From: Micromonospora sp. WMMD812
GTDB lineage: Bacteria; Actinomycetota; Actinomycetes; Mycobacteriales; Micromonosporaceae
Assembly (NCBI RefSeq): GCF_027497215.1
Contig: NZ_CP114904.1
Coordinates: 3,618,001 to 3,682,000 of the forward strand
Direction: 5' to 3'
Length of the DNA stretch: 64,000 bases
The notes below the pieces were generated by a model. It was given only the letters and a program-made list of their open reading frames with translations, was not told the DNA's origin and ran no database searches. Shown here piece after piece: positions 57,013-64,000 of the stretch (its first letter is position 1; every line of letters starts with the position of its first letter). A program made the translations under genes and the position numbers.

Positions 57013-57851
57013 GACGGACGCCGCGCCGGTGCGTCCCCCGCCGCGCCGACCCGCAGGGCGGCGCGTTGACGGCGTCGGCCGGGCACCGAGCTGGCCAGCA
57101 CCAGCAGCAGCGCGATCACGAACATCGCGGTGCCGATGACGTTGACCTGCGGCGGGATGCCCCGCTGGGCGGCGCCCCAGACGTACATCGGGAACGTGAC
57201 GGTGGTGCCGGCGTTGAAGTTCGTGATGATGAAGTCGTCGAAGCTCAGCGAGAAGGCGAGCAGCGCGGCGGCCACGATGCCGGGCAGCACGAGCGGCAGG
57301 GTGATCCGCCGGAACGTCTGCCACTCGTTGGCGTAGAGGTCCATCGCGGCCTCCTCCAGCCGGGAGTCCATCCCGGCCAGCCGCGCCTTGACCGTCACCA
57401 CCACGAATGAGACGCAGAACATGACGTGCGCGATGACGATGGTCCAGAAGCCCTGCGGCACCCCGGCGGAAACGAAGAGCGCGAGCAGCGAGGTGCCCAT
57501 CACCAGCTCCGGCGTCGCCATCGGCAGGAAGATCAGCACGTTGATCCCGGACCGGCCGCGGAAGCGGTGCCGGACCAGGGCGAACGCCATCAGCGTGCCG
57601 AGCACCGTGGCCACCACCGTTGCGATGAAGCCGATCTGCACGCTGCGCACCACCGCGTCGCACATGTCCGAGGTGGCGCACGGGTTCCGCCAGTTGTCCA
57701 GGGTGAACTCGTGGAAGTCGTACGACAGCCGGCTGGACGGCCGGTTGAACGACAGCCCGGCCACCACCAGGATCGGCAGCGACAGGTAGCCGAGCACCAG
57801 CAGCGCGACGACCATCACCCACCGCTCGGCCAGCCAACGGGACAGTCTCAC
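57009..57851 (-). CDS. potC: Spermidine/putrescine ABC transporter permease (PotC type)
   Basis: This 280-residue membrane permease has six TMs. The EAA loop reads EEAAMDLYANEWQTFRRITLPLVLPGI, in the correct cytoplasmic position; the following SFDDFIITNFNAG is the PotC signature. It has an unusual extracellular insert with two Cys (NPCATSDMCDAVV) between TM1 and TM2. The GTG start lies within the potB stop. Confidence 0.95.
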   Translation of the reverse strand: MRLSRWLAERWVMVVALLVLGYLSLPILVVAGLSFNRPSSRLSYDFHEFTLDNWRNPCATSDMCDAVVRSVQIGFIATVVATVLGTLMAFALVRHRFRGRSGINVLIFLPMATPELVMGTSLLALFVSAGVPQGFWTIVIAHVMFCVSFVVVTVKARLAGMDSRLEEAAMDLYANEWQTFRRITLPLVLPGIVAAALLAFSLSFDDFIITNFNAGTTVTFPMYVWGAAQRGIPPQVNVIGTAMFVIALLLVLASSVPGRRRQRAALRVGAAGDAPARRPS

Positions 57852-58759
57852 AGGACCTCCTCCGTGCCGGCCCGCCGCAGGTACACGAAGACCACCGCGA
57901 GGATCGCCGCCATCAGCAGGAACGAGAGCGCCGCGCCCTGCGGGTAGTCGAGCCGGACCAGGAACGCCGAATCGATGACGTTGCCGATCATGTACTCGTT
58001 CGGTGTGCCGAGCAGTTCGGCGTTGATGTAGTCGCCGCTGGCCGGGATGAAGAAGAGCAGCGTGCCGGCGACCAGACCGGGCATGGACAGCGGCAGCGTC
58101 ACCCTGCGGAACGCCCGCAGCGGGCTCGCGTACAGGTCGCTGGCCGCCTCCAGCAGCCGGTGGTCCAGCCGCTCCAGGCTCGCGTACAGCGGCAGCACCA
58201 GGAAGGGCAGGAAGTTGTACGTCAGGCCGAGCACCACCGCGAACGGGGTGGCCAGCAGCCGGCCGTCCGGGCCGAGGAGGTGGATGTCGCGCAGCAGCCC
58301 GACGAGCCAGCCGTTGTCCGACAGGATCGTCTTCCAGGCCAGCGTGCGGACCAGGAAGCTGGTGAACATGGGCGCGACCACGCAGACCAGCAGCAGGTTC
58401 TTCCACCGGCCGGCCTTCTGCGCGATGGCGTACGCCAGCGGGTAGCCCATCAGCAGGGCGAGCACCAGCGCCAGTCCGGCGTAGAGGAACGACCGGAGGA
58501 ACTGCGGCCAGTACGCCGACAGCGCGTCCGGGTAGTTGCCGAACGCCCAGGTCAACGCGTAACCGGTGGACAGTGACCCGGTGGGGTCGTAGAGGCTGGC
58601 CGCGGCGAGTTGCACCAGGGGCAGGGCGAAGAAGACGAACAGCCAGGCCGCGCCGGGGAGCAGCAGCAGGTACGGCAGGAACCGGTACCGCCCGCGCCGG
58701 GCGGCCGGCGGCGGCGTCGCCGTCGACTGCCCGGTGGGTACGTGCGCGAGAGCACTCAC
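57848..58759 (-). CDS. potB: Spermidine/putrescine ABC transporter permease (PotB type)
   Basis: The 303-residue permease has six TMs, the EAA loop LLEAASDLYASPLRAFRRVTLP and a following SGDYINAELLGTPNEYMIGNVI typical of PotB. It pairs with PotC to form the membrane channel. The N-terminal ~25 residues are polar. The GTG overlaps the potA stop by 4 bases. Confidence 0.95.
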   Translation of the reverse strand: MSALAHVPTGQSTATPPPAARRGRYRFLPYLLLLPGAAWLFVFFALPLVQLAAASLYDPTGSLSTGYALTWAFGNYPDALSAYWPQFLRSFLYAGLALVLALLMGYPLAYAIAQKAGRWKNLLLVCVVAPMFTSFLVRTLAWKTILSDNGWLVGLLRDIHLLGPDGRLLATPFAVVLGLTYNFLPFLVLPLYASLERLDHRLLEAASDLYASPLRAFRRVTLPLSMPGLVAGTLLFFIPASGDYINAELLGTPNEYMIGNVIDSAFLVRLDYPQGAALSFLLMAAILAVVFVYLRRAGTEEVL

Positions 58760-59907
58760 GAGGTCACACCCACCGGCTCGTCGACCGCCGGGCTGGTCCG
58801 GTCGGCTTCGCCCGGCTCCCGGGGCAGCAGGAACGCGTGCCGCGGGTCCCAGTGCGCGACGGCTTCGGTGCCGACTGCGAGCCGTTCGGCGGCGCCGCTG
58901 TTGGCCGCGAAGACCGACAGCTCGCTGCCCCAGCCGGTCCGCAGCAGGTACTGGGTGCTGACGCCGACGTAGGAGGCGTCGGTGACCACCCCGGTGACGT
59001 GCTGGTGGCCGTCGGGGACCTGGTCGGCTCCGCCGACCAGGTGCAGCTTCTCCGGGCGTACGCCCAGATAGACGGGCCCACGGTCGACCCGGGCCCGGTC
59101 AGCGGGCACCGTGTGACGGGCGCCGTGCGCGGTCACCGGCACGTCGCTCCCCGCGGTGCCGGCGGCGTCGCCGGCCAGCAGGTTGGACTGGCCGAGGAAG
59201 TTCGCCACGAACGCGGTGGCCGGGAACTCGTAGAGGTCGGCCGGGGCGCCGAGCTGTTCGATCCGCCCCGCGTTCATCACCGCGACCGTGTCGGCCATCG
59301 TCATGGCCTCCTCCTGGTCGTGGGTGACGTGCACGAACGTGATGCCGACCTCGGTCTGGATCCGCTTCAGCTCGATCTGCATCTGCCGACGCAGCTTCAG
59401 GTCGAGCGCCCCCAGCGGCTCGTCCAGCAGCAGCACCTGCGGGTGGTTGATCAGCGCGCGGGCCAGCGCGACCCGTTGCTGCTGCCCGCCGGAGAGCTGG
59501 GCCGGCCGACGCCGGGCGTACCCGTCGAGCTGCACCAGCGACAGCATCCGCTCGACCTGGTCGTCGACCTTGCGGATCCCGCGCCGCCGCAGCCCGAAGG
59601 CCACGTTCTCGAAGATGTCCAGGTGCGGGAAGAGGGCGTAGCTCTGGAACACCGTGTTCACCGGCCGCTTGTACGGCCGCAGCCGGGCGATGTCCCGGTC
59701 GCCGAGCAACACCTGCCCACTCGTCGGCTCCTCCAGCCCGGCGATCATCCGCAGCGTCGTGGTCTTGCCGCACCCGGACGCGCCGAGCAGGGCGAAGAAC
59801 GAACCCTGCGCGATGGTCAGGCTGAGGTCGTCCACCGCGGTGAAGATGCCGAACCGCTTGGTGAGGTTGGCCAGTCGCAGGTCGCCGGCCGGGGTGTCGC
59901 GTCCCAC
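58756..59907 (-). CDS. potA: Spermidine/putrescine ABC transporter ATPase PotA
   Basis: The 383-residue ATPase contains Walker A GASGCGKTTT, Q-loop FQSYALFPHLDIFENVAFGL, signature LSGGQQQRVALARAL, Walker B VLLLDEPLGALD, and a C-terminal TOBE domain (about 275-370). GTG 59907 is preceded by GGGCGGGAC; an in-frame TTG at 59922 is an alternative. It lies 22 bases after potD. Confidence 0.95.
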   Translation of the reverse strand: MGRDTPAGDLRLANLTKRFGIFTAVDDLSLTIAQGSFFALLGASGCGKTTTLRMIAGLEEPTSGQVLLGDRDIARLRPYKRPVNTVFQSYALFPHLDIFENVAFGLRRRGIRKVDDQVERMLSLVQLDGYARRRPAQLSGGQQQRVALARALINHPQVLLLDEPLGALDLKLRRQMQIELKRIQTEVGITFVHVTHDQEEAMTMADTVAVMNAGRIEQLGAPADLYEFPATAFVANFLGQSNLLAGDAAGTAGSDVPVTAHGARHTVPADRARVDRGPVYLGVRPEKLHLVGGADQVPDGHQHVTGVVTDASYVGVSTQYLLRTGWGSELSVFAANSGAAERLAVGTEAVAHWDPRHAFLLPREPGEADRTSPAVDEPVGVTS

Positions 59908-59929
59908 TGTCGTCCCGCCCAATCCGTCG

Positions 59930-61114
59930 TCAGGCCCCGATGACCTGCTGGAACTTGCCTTCGTACTCGCGCTCCTGCTTCTCGTCCAGTGCCATGAAGA
60001 CCTTGGACTTCGACAGCATCGCCTCGTCCGGGAAGATCAGCGGGTTGGCCGCCAGCTCGGGGTCGATCTTCTCCATCTCGGCCTGCGCGCCCTGGACCGG
60101 GCAGATGTAGTTCACGTACGCGGCCAGCTGGGCGGCCACCGCCGGGTCGTAGTAGTAGTTCATGACCTGCTCGGCGTTGCCCTTGTGGGTGGCCTTGTTC
60201 GGCACCAACATGTTGTCCGACCAGAGCATCACGCCGGACTCGGGCACCACGAACTTGACCTTCTCGTCCTCGAAGCCGAGCTGGATGACGTCGCCGGACC
60301 AGCCGATGCAGGCGGCGATGTCGCCCTTGGCCAGGTCGGGCGCGTAGTCGTTGCCGGTGAACTTGCGGATCTGCCCCGAGTCCACCGCCTTCTTCAGCTT
60401 GTTGACCGCGTCGTCGAACTGCGCGGCGGTGAAGTTGGACGGGTCGTGGCCGTTGGACTGCAGCAGGAGGCCCATGGTGTCGCGCATCTCGGACAGCGCC
60501 GTCACCTTGCCCTTGAGGTCGGGGCGGGTGAGCAGCTCGTCGACGGTGCGCAGCTCCTTGGTGACGTTGCCGTTGTAGGCGATGCCGGCCAGGCCGGACT
60601 GCCACGGCACGGCGAGCTGGTTGTCCTTGTCGAACGAGCGACCGCGCAGGGACGCCAGCAGGTTCGCCTCGACGTTCGGGATCTTGGACTTGTCCAGCTT
60701 CTGGACCCACCCGAGGCGGATCATCCGCGCCGCCATCCAGTCGGTGAGCACCATGATGTCCCGGCCGGTGGACTGACAGCCGGCGAGCTGGTTCTGCACC
60801 TTTCCGAAGAACTCGTTGTTGTCGTTGACGTCCTCGGTGTACGTGACCTCGATGCCGTTCTTGGCGATGAACGCGTCGAGCGTCGGCCGCTTCGACTCGT
60901 CCTTCTCGTCGACGTCCATGTACTGCGGCCAGTTCGAGAAGGCCACCTTCTTCTCCGTGCCGGAGAGGTCTTCGCTGACGCAGCCGGCCTCGGTCTGCTG
61001 CGCGCCCTTGGTGCCGCAGCCGGCCAGCGACCCGCCGACGGCGAGCATCGCGGCCGAGCCGAGGGTGCCGGTGAGCAGACCGCGCCGGGAGAGGGGCCGG
61101 AGGGGACTACGCAT
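59930..61114 (-). CDS. potD: Polyamine-binding lipoprotein PotD
   Basis: The 394-residue solute-binding protein has a combined twin-arginine and lipoprotein signal: SRRGLLTGTLGSAAMLAV followed by lipobox SLAGC. The mature part has PotD/PotF features: FSNWPQYMD, VTYTEDVNDNNEFFGK, DIMVLTDWMAARMIRLGW, and a C-terminal YYYDPAVAAQLAAYVNYICPVQG. ATG 61114 follows GAAGGAG. It is first in the operon, divergent from the Lrp regulator, so both share the 209-base control region. Confidence 0.95.
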   Translation of the reverse strand: MRSPLRPLSRRGLLTGTLGSAAMLAVGGSLAGCGTKGAQQTEAGCVSEDLSGTEKKVAFSNWPQYMDVDEKDESKRPTLDAFIAKNGIEVTYTEDVNDNNEFFGKVQNQLAGCQSTGRDIMVLTDWMAARMIRLGWVQKLDKSKIPNVEANLLASLRGRSFDKDNQLAVPWQSGLAGIAYNGNVTKELRTVDELLTRPDLKGKVTALSEMRDTMGLLLQSNGHDPSNFTAAQFDDAVNKLKKAVDSGQIRKFTGNDYAPDLAKGDIAACIGWSGDVIQLGFEDEKVKFVVPESGVMLWSDNMLVPNKATHKGNAEQVMNYYYDPAVAAQLAAYVNYICPVQGAQAEMEKIDPELAANPLIFPDEAMLSKSKVFMALDEKQEREYEGKFQQVIGA

Positions 61115-61227
61115 GTGACGACTCCTTCGGGGGTCATCGTCGGCGGCGGGGACGGGGGTGGCGACGCCGGCGGGAGGGTCAAGTGCGATGGACGACTGAT
61201 CCTGACATGGGGTGACCTTCCTTACAA

Positions 61228-61246
61228 GGGATTCCGTTGCGGGATT
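61228..61246. promoter_or_regulatory. Candidate operator GGATTCCGTTG (copy 1) between potD and lrp
   Basis: GGGATTCCGTTGCGGGATT contains a GGGATT direct repeat and the 11-mer GGATTCCGTTG, which recurs at 62316-62326 before the transaminase gene. Its position between the Lrp-type regulator and potD suggests a binding site for that regulator. Confidence 0.4.
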
Positions 61247-61323
61247 AGCTCTGGACGACGAAATACGCCAGACTGCGCGAGGCACTAGGCTCACAGCGCG
61301 GGAACCGACATGGGGAGCGGTCG

Positions 61324-61836
61324 ATGACGAACCGGCAGCAGGAGAACGGCAACGGCGGACGGCGGCTGGCCGTGCGCGACGGCGCCAGTCACGCTCTGCT
61401 AGACGACGTGGCCAAGCAGATCATCGAGCAGCTCCAGGAGGACGGGCGCCGGCCGTACGCGACCATCGGCAAGGCTGTCGGGCTCTCCGAGGCGGCGGTG
61501 CGGCAGCGGGTGCAGCGCCTGCTCGACGCCGGCGTGATGCAGATCGTCGCGGTCACCGACCCGCTCCAGCTCGGCTTCCCCCGGCAGGCGATGATCGGCC
61601 TGCGCACCGACGGCGACCTCGAGGCAGTGGCCGACCGCCTCGCCGAGCTGGAGGAGGTCGATTACGTCGTGATCACCGCCGGCTCGTTCGACCTGCTCAC
61701 CGAGGTGGTCTGCCGCAACGACGACCACCTGCTGGAGATCCTGCAGCGGCTGCGGGCCGTCGAGGGAGTGCTCTCCACCGAGGCGTTCGTCTACCTCAAG
61801 CTCCGCAAGCAGACCTACACCTGGGGTACGGCCTGA
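61324..61836 (+). CDS. Lrp/AsnC-family transcriptional regulator
   Basis: The 170 residues include an N-terminal helix-turn-helix (DDVAKQIIEQLQEDGRRPYA, then IGKAVGLSEAAVRQRVQRLL) and a C-terminal RAM/effector domain (VDYVVITAGSFDLLTEVVC, LSTEAFVYLKLRKQTYTWG). Lrp-family regulators bind amino acids or related amines. Divergent orientation to the Pot operon and its place before the transaminase make it the likely local regulator of polyamine uptake and breakdown. Confidence 0.93.
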   Translation: MTNRQQENGNGGRRLAVRDGASHALLDDVAKQIIEQLQEDGRRPYATIGKAVGLSEAAVRQRVQRLLDAGVMQIVAVTDPLQLGFPRQAMIGLRTDGDLEAVADRLAELEEVDYVVITAGSFDLLTEVVCRNDDHLLEILQRLRAVEGVLSTEAFVYLKLRKQTYTWGTA

Positions 61837-61896
61837 CGCCGCCCGCCCCCGCGGCCCGCCGCGAGCCCGGCCCACCTGCAACCTGTGATGCCGACG

Positions 61897-62210
61897 CTTT
61901 AGAGCTGATGTCGTAAACGACTCACCGCAGGGCGCGGCACCACCCCGACGCTCGCCCGACCGCACCGATGCTGCCGATGGCGCTGGAGTTCCCGGACGTG
62001 CCGGCACCCACCCCGACGCCCCGCGCCCCGGCCCCGGCCCCGGCCCCAAGCGCGGGCCCCGAGCCCGGGCCCCTTGCCACTACCCCGCACCCCCGCCCCG
62101 CGCCCGGCCCCGCGCCTCGACCCCGGCCCGTGCCCCAGCCCCGGCGGGAACTGCCCCGCTTCTGCCGCCGCGCCGACCGCGTGATGTCGTAGACGACTCA
62201 GCTCCAAAGG
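61897..62210. repeat. 314-bp element bounded by inverted CTTTrGAGC and repeated TGATGTCGTAracgactca
   Basis: Left boundary: CTTTAGAGC then TGATGTCGTAAACGACTCA. Right boundary: TGATGTCGTAGACGACTCA then GCTCCAAAG. The outer 9-mers are inverted, and the inner 19-mers (18/19 identical, themselves nearly palindromic GTCGT/ACGAC) are direct. The interior is extremely C/G-rich low-complexity DNA (cccCGGCCCCGGCC runs) with no convincing gene. It looks like a small non-autonomous element. The whole 636-base interval 61837-62472 otherwise holds only the motifs listed separately. Confidence 0.6.
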
Positions 62211-62315
62211 ACCCGGCCCACCCACCAGCCAGACCGTGGCGGGTCGCCGGCGAGCAGACCGGCGGGGGAGGCGGCACCCGCGAGCGGGCTTCCACCAGGC
62301 CCAACACGGCGATGC

Positions 62316-62326
62316 GGATTCCGTTG
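62316..62326 (+). promoter_or_regulatory. Candidate operator GGATTCCGTTG (copy 2)
   Basis: This is the same 11 bases as at 61229-61239, 147 bases upstream of the transaminase start. A degenerate third copy (GAATTCGTTGCCATG, 62348-62362) follows. Confidence 0.4.
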
Positions 62327-62386
62327 TATGGCCGACACCGATAAGCAGAATTCGTTGCCATGCAGGCTATACACCACCGATACCAC

Positions 62387-62416
62387 TTGCCAGAGCGGTG
62401 CGAGCTGTGCGATAAC
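62387..62416 (+). promoter_or_regulatory. Candidate promoter of the Spu-type transaminase operon
   Basis: TTGCCA, 18 bases, GATAAC, ending 57 bases before the ATG at 62473. Identical spacing and nearly identical hexamers occur at 37096-37125. Confidence 0.5.
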
Positions 62417-62472
62417 CGTGGGCAGAGCGGCCGGTACGTCCCCCTGACCGGCCCGAGACCGATGGGGCTGAC

Positions 62473-63819
62473 ATGGCCAACGCCACCGACCACCTCTGGA
62501 TGCACTTCACCCGGATGGCGAGCTACTCCGCCGGCGAGGTGCCGACCATCGTGCGCGGCGAAGGCGCGTACGTGTGGGACTCCCAGGGCCGCCGCTACCT
62601 GGACGGGCTCGCCGGCCTCTTCGTGGTGAACGCCGGCCACGGCCGCACCGAGTTGGCGGACGCCGCGGCCAAGCAGGCGGCCGAGTTGGCCTACTTCCCG
62701 CTCTGGTCCTACGCCCACCCGAAGGCGGTCGAGCTGGCCGAGAAGATTTCCACGCTCACGCCGGGCGACCTGAACCGGGTCTTCTTCACCACCGGCGGCT
62801 CCGAGGCCGTGGAGGCGGCGTGGAAGCTGGCCCGCGCCTACTTCAAGCGCACCGGCAAGCCGAACAAGCACAAGGTGGTCAGCCGCTACATCGCGTACCA
62901 CGGCACCTCGATGGGCGCGCTGTCGATCACCGGCCTACCAGGCATCAAGAGCGACTTCGAGCCACTGGTCCCGGGTGGCATCAAGGTGCCGAACACCAAC
63001 TTCTACCGCGCCCCGGAGCACGGCGACTCGCCGGAGGCGTTCGGCCGGTGGGCCGCCGACGAGATCGGGCGGGCGATCGAGCGCGAGGGGCCGGACACCG
63101 TGGCCGCGGTCTTCCTGGAGCCGGTGCAGAACTCCGGCGGCTGCTTCCCGCCGCCGCCCGGCTACTTCGAGCGGGTCCGGGAGATCTGCGACGCGTACGA
63201 CGTGCTGCTCGTCTCGGACGAGGTGATCTGCTCGTGGGGCCGGCTCGGCGAGTACTTCGGAGCCGTCCGCTACGGCTACCAGCCGGACATCATCACCACC
63301 GCGAAGGGCATCACCTCCGGCTACGCCCCGCTCGGCGCGATGATCGCCAGCGATCGGCTGATGGAGCCGTTCCTCACCGAGACCGGCATGTTCGCCCACG
63401 GCGTGACGTTCGGTGGTCACCCGGTCTCCTGTGCGGTGGCCCTGGCCAACCTGGAGGTCTTCGCCCGCGAGGACCTGGTCGGTCACGTCCGGGCCAACGA
63501 GGCGGTGTTCCGCGCCACCCTGGAGAAGCTCAACGACCTGCCGATCGTCGGCGACGTGCGGGGCGACGGCTACTTCTACGGCATCGAACTGGTGAAGGAC
63601 AAGGCCACCCGGGAGACCTTCGACGAGGCCGAGTCGGAGCGGCTGCTGCGCGGATTCCTCTCCACCGCGCTGTTCCAGGCCGGTCTCTACTGCCGCGCCG
63701 ACGACCGCGGCGACCCCGTCGTGCAGCTCGCCCCGCCGCTGATCGCCGACCAGCAGCAGTTCGACGAGATCGAGCAGATCCTCCGCGCCGTGCTCACCGA
63801 GGCCTGGCAGCGCCTCTGA
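62473..63819 (+). CDS. Putrescine/polyamine-type class III aminotransferase (SpuC-like)
   Basis: This is predicted to move the amino group of putrescine (or a related diamine) to pyruvate or 2-oxoglutarate, giving aminobutyraldehyde. The 448-residue PLP enzyme has LDGLAGLFVVNAGHGRTELA, TTGGSEAVEAAWKLARAYF, YIAYHGTSMGALSITG, LVSDEVICSWGRLGEYFGA and the PLP-lysine in ITTAKGITSGYAPLGAMI. The opening (HLWMHFTRM) and active-site wording are typical of SpuC/aspartate aminotransferase-family omega-transaminases. A second PuuB-like oxidase gene follows after one base. Confidence 0.92.
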   Translation: MANATDHLWMHFTRMASYSAGEVPTIVRGEGAYVWDSQGRRYLDGLAGLFVVNAGHGRTELADAAAKQAAELAYFPLWSYAHPKAVELAEKISTLTPGDLNRVFFTTGGSEAVEAAWKLARAYFKRTGKPNKHKVVSRYIAYHGTSMGALSITGLPGIKSDFEPLVPGGIKVPNTNFYRAPEHGDSPEAFGRWAADEIGRAIEREGPDTVAAVFLEPVQNSGGCFPPPPGYFERVREICDAYDVLLVSDEVICSWGRLGEYFGAVRYGYQPDIITTAKGITSGYAPLGAMIASDRLMEPFLTETGMFAHGVTFGGHPVSCAVALANLEVFAREDLVGHVRANEAVFRATLEKLNDLPIVGDVRGDGYFYGIELVKDKATRETFDEAESERLLRGFLSTALFQAGLYCRADDRGDPVVQLAPPLIADQQQFDEIEQILRAVLTEAWQRL

Positions 63820-63820
63820 C

Positions 63821-64000
63821 GTGGGCTACCGGGACCTGTCGTACTGGCTGTCCAGCCTGGAGGAACCGCTGACACCCCGCCCGCCGCTGCCCGGAGACGC
63901 CGACGCGGACGTGGTGATCGTCGGGGCCGGTTACACCGGGCTGTGGACGGCGTACTACCTGGCCGTTGCCGACCCCACGCTGCGGATCACCGTCCTAGAG
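63821..64000 (+). CDS. FAD-dependent oxidoreductase, N-terminal part (cut by window end)
   Basis: GTG 63821, one base after the transaminase stop, opens a frame that continues past the window edge. The 60 visible residues begin VGYRDLSYWLSSLEEPLTP and contain the Rossmann FAD-binding motif ADVVIVGAGYTGLWTAYYLA followed by an acidic strand end (TVLE). This matches the N-terminus of DAO/PuuB-like amine oxidases and is similar to the protein encoded at 55591-57012. The locus would thus have two such oxidases. Confidence 0.85.
   Translation, partial: MGYRDLSYWLSSLEEPLTPRPPLPGDADADVVIVGAGYTGLWTAYYLAVADPTLRITVLE

Noticed and set aside
61837..62472. Coding gene within the C-rich region between lrp and the transaminase gene
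   Set aside because: Open frames there are Pro/Arg/Gly/Ala low-complexity with no start context or domain, and the region is bounded by repeats.

Overview
The window is high-GC DNA with very dense gene packing, frequent GTG starts and many 4-base ATGA/GTGA overlaps. Gene content (MtrA-MtrB-LpqB, a SecA with the actinobacterial gene order around it, SpoIIM/RDD/DUF58/MoxR genes, an SCO6745-type protein) points to an actinomycete, most likely Micromonosporaceae and close to Micromonospora; this is inference from gene order and protein flavour, not a database match. I found no rRNA or tRNA gene, no CRISPR array and no transposase.

Left third (1-33 kb), core chromosome. In order: secA, two genes with paired GNAT domains, hpf, a frameshifted comF, lpqB, mtrB, mtrA; a five-gene + strand operon (membrane protein, DUF4129, DUF4350, MoxR ATPase, DUF58); SpoIIM-like and RDD membrane proteins; the iron-uptake operon efeU-efeO-efeB; three small membrane/TPR genes; then ahcY, manA, a cation efflux protein, a SIS-domain sugar-phosphate isomerase, a Trm112-like protein and manB. 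As I recall it, Mycobacterium tuberculosis has the same backbone (Rv3240c secA1 to about Rv3257c), so most of this segment is ancestral, with the MoxR/DUF58 and efe blocks lying between mtrA and ahcY.

Middle (33-53 kb), accessory. Endonuclease V, a small membrane protein with exact 51-bp repeats, a DinB-like protein, an aldehyde dehydrogenase, and a GABA module (aminobutyraldehyde dehydrogenase plus gabT). Next is the most interesting block, a minus-strand array at 46.7-40.8 kb: a response regulator and sensor kinase, a membrane acyltransferase-3 domain fused to a fold-type II PLP enzyme of the serine racemase/dehydratase family, a D-Ala-D-X ligase and a VanX-type D,D-dipeptidase. Its logic is that of VanC/E/G-type D-Ala-D-Ser glycopeptide resistance, but the racemase half comes from a PLP fold unrelated to VanT. 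It is followed by an SCO6745-like gene, a GAF/SARP-like regulator with an ExaC-like aldehyde dehydrogenase and DUF779 protein, a decayed DUF559 gene between two large palindromes, and a G5/excalibur protein.

Right part (53-64 kb), polyamine locus. The minus-strand operon runs potD-potA-potB-potC, a PuuB-like FAD oxidase, a saccharopine-dehydrogenase-family protein and agmatinase. Divergent from it are an Lrp/AsnC regulator, a Spu/putrescine-type transaminase and a second PuuB-like oxidase that runs off the window end. With the aminobutyraldehyde dehydrogenase and GabT 24 kb away this gives a near-complete agmatine/putrescine to GABA to succinate-semialdehyde route. The two distant pieces appear to share a promoter form (TNGCCA, 18 bp, GATAACC).

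Dispersed palindromes beginning GATC recur at gene 3' ends (350, 17654, 34172, 51186, 52252), and twice supply the last codons or stop of a gene.
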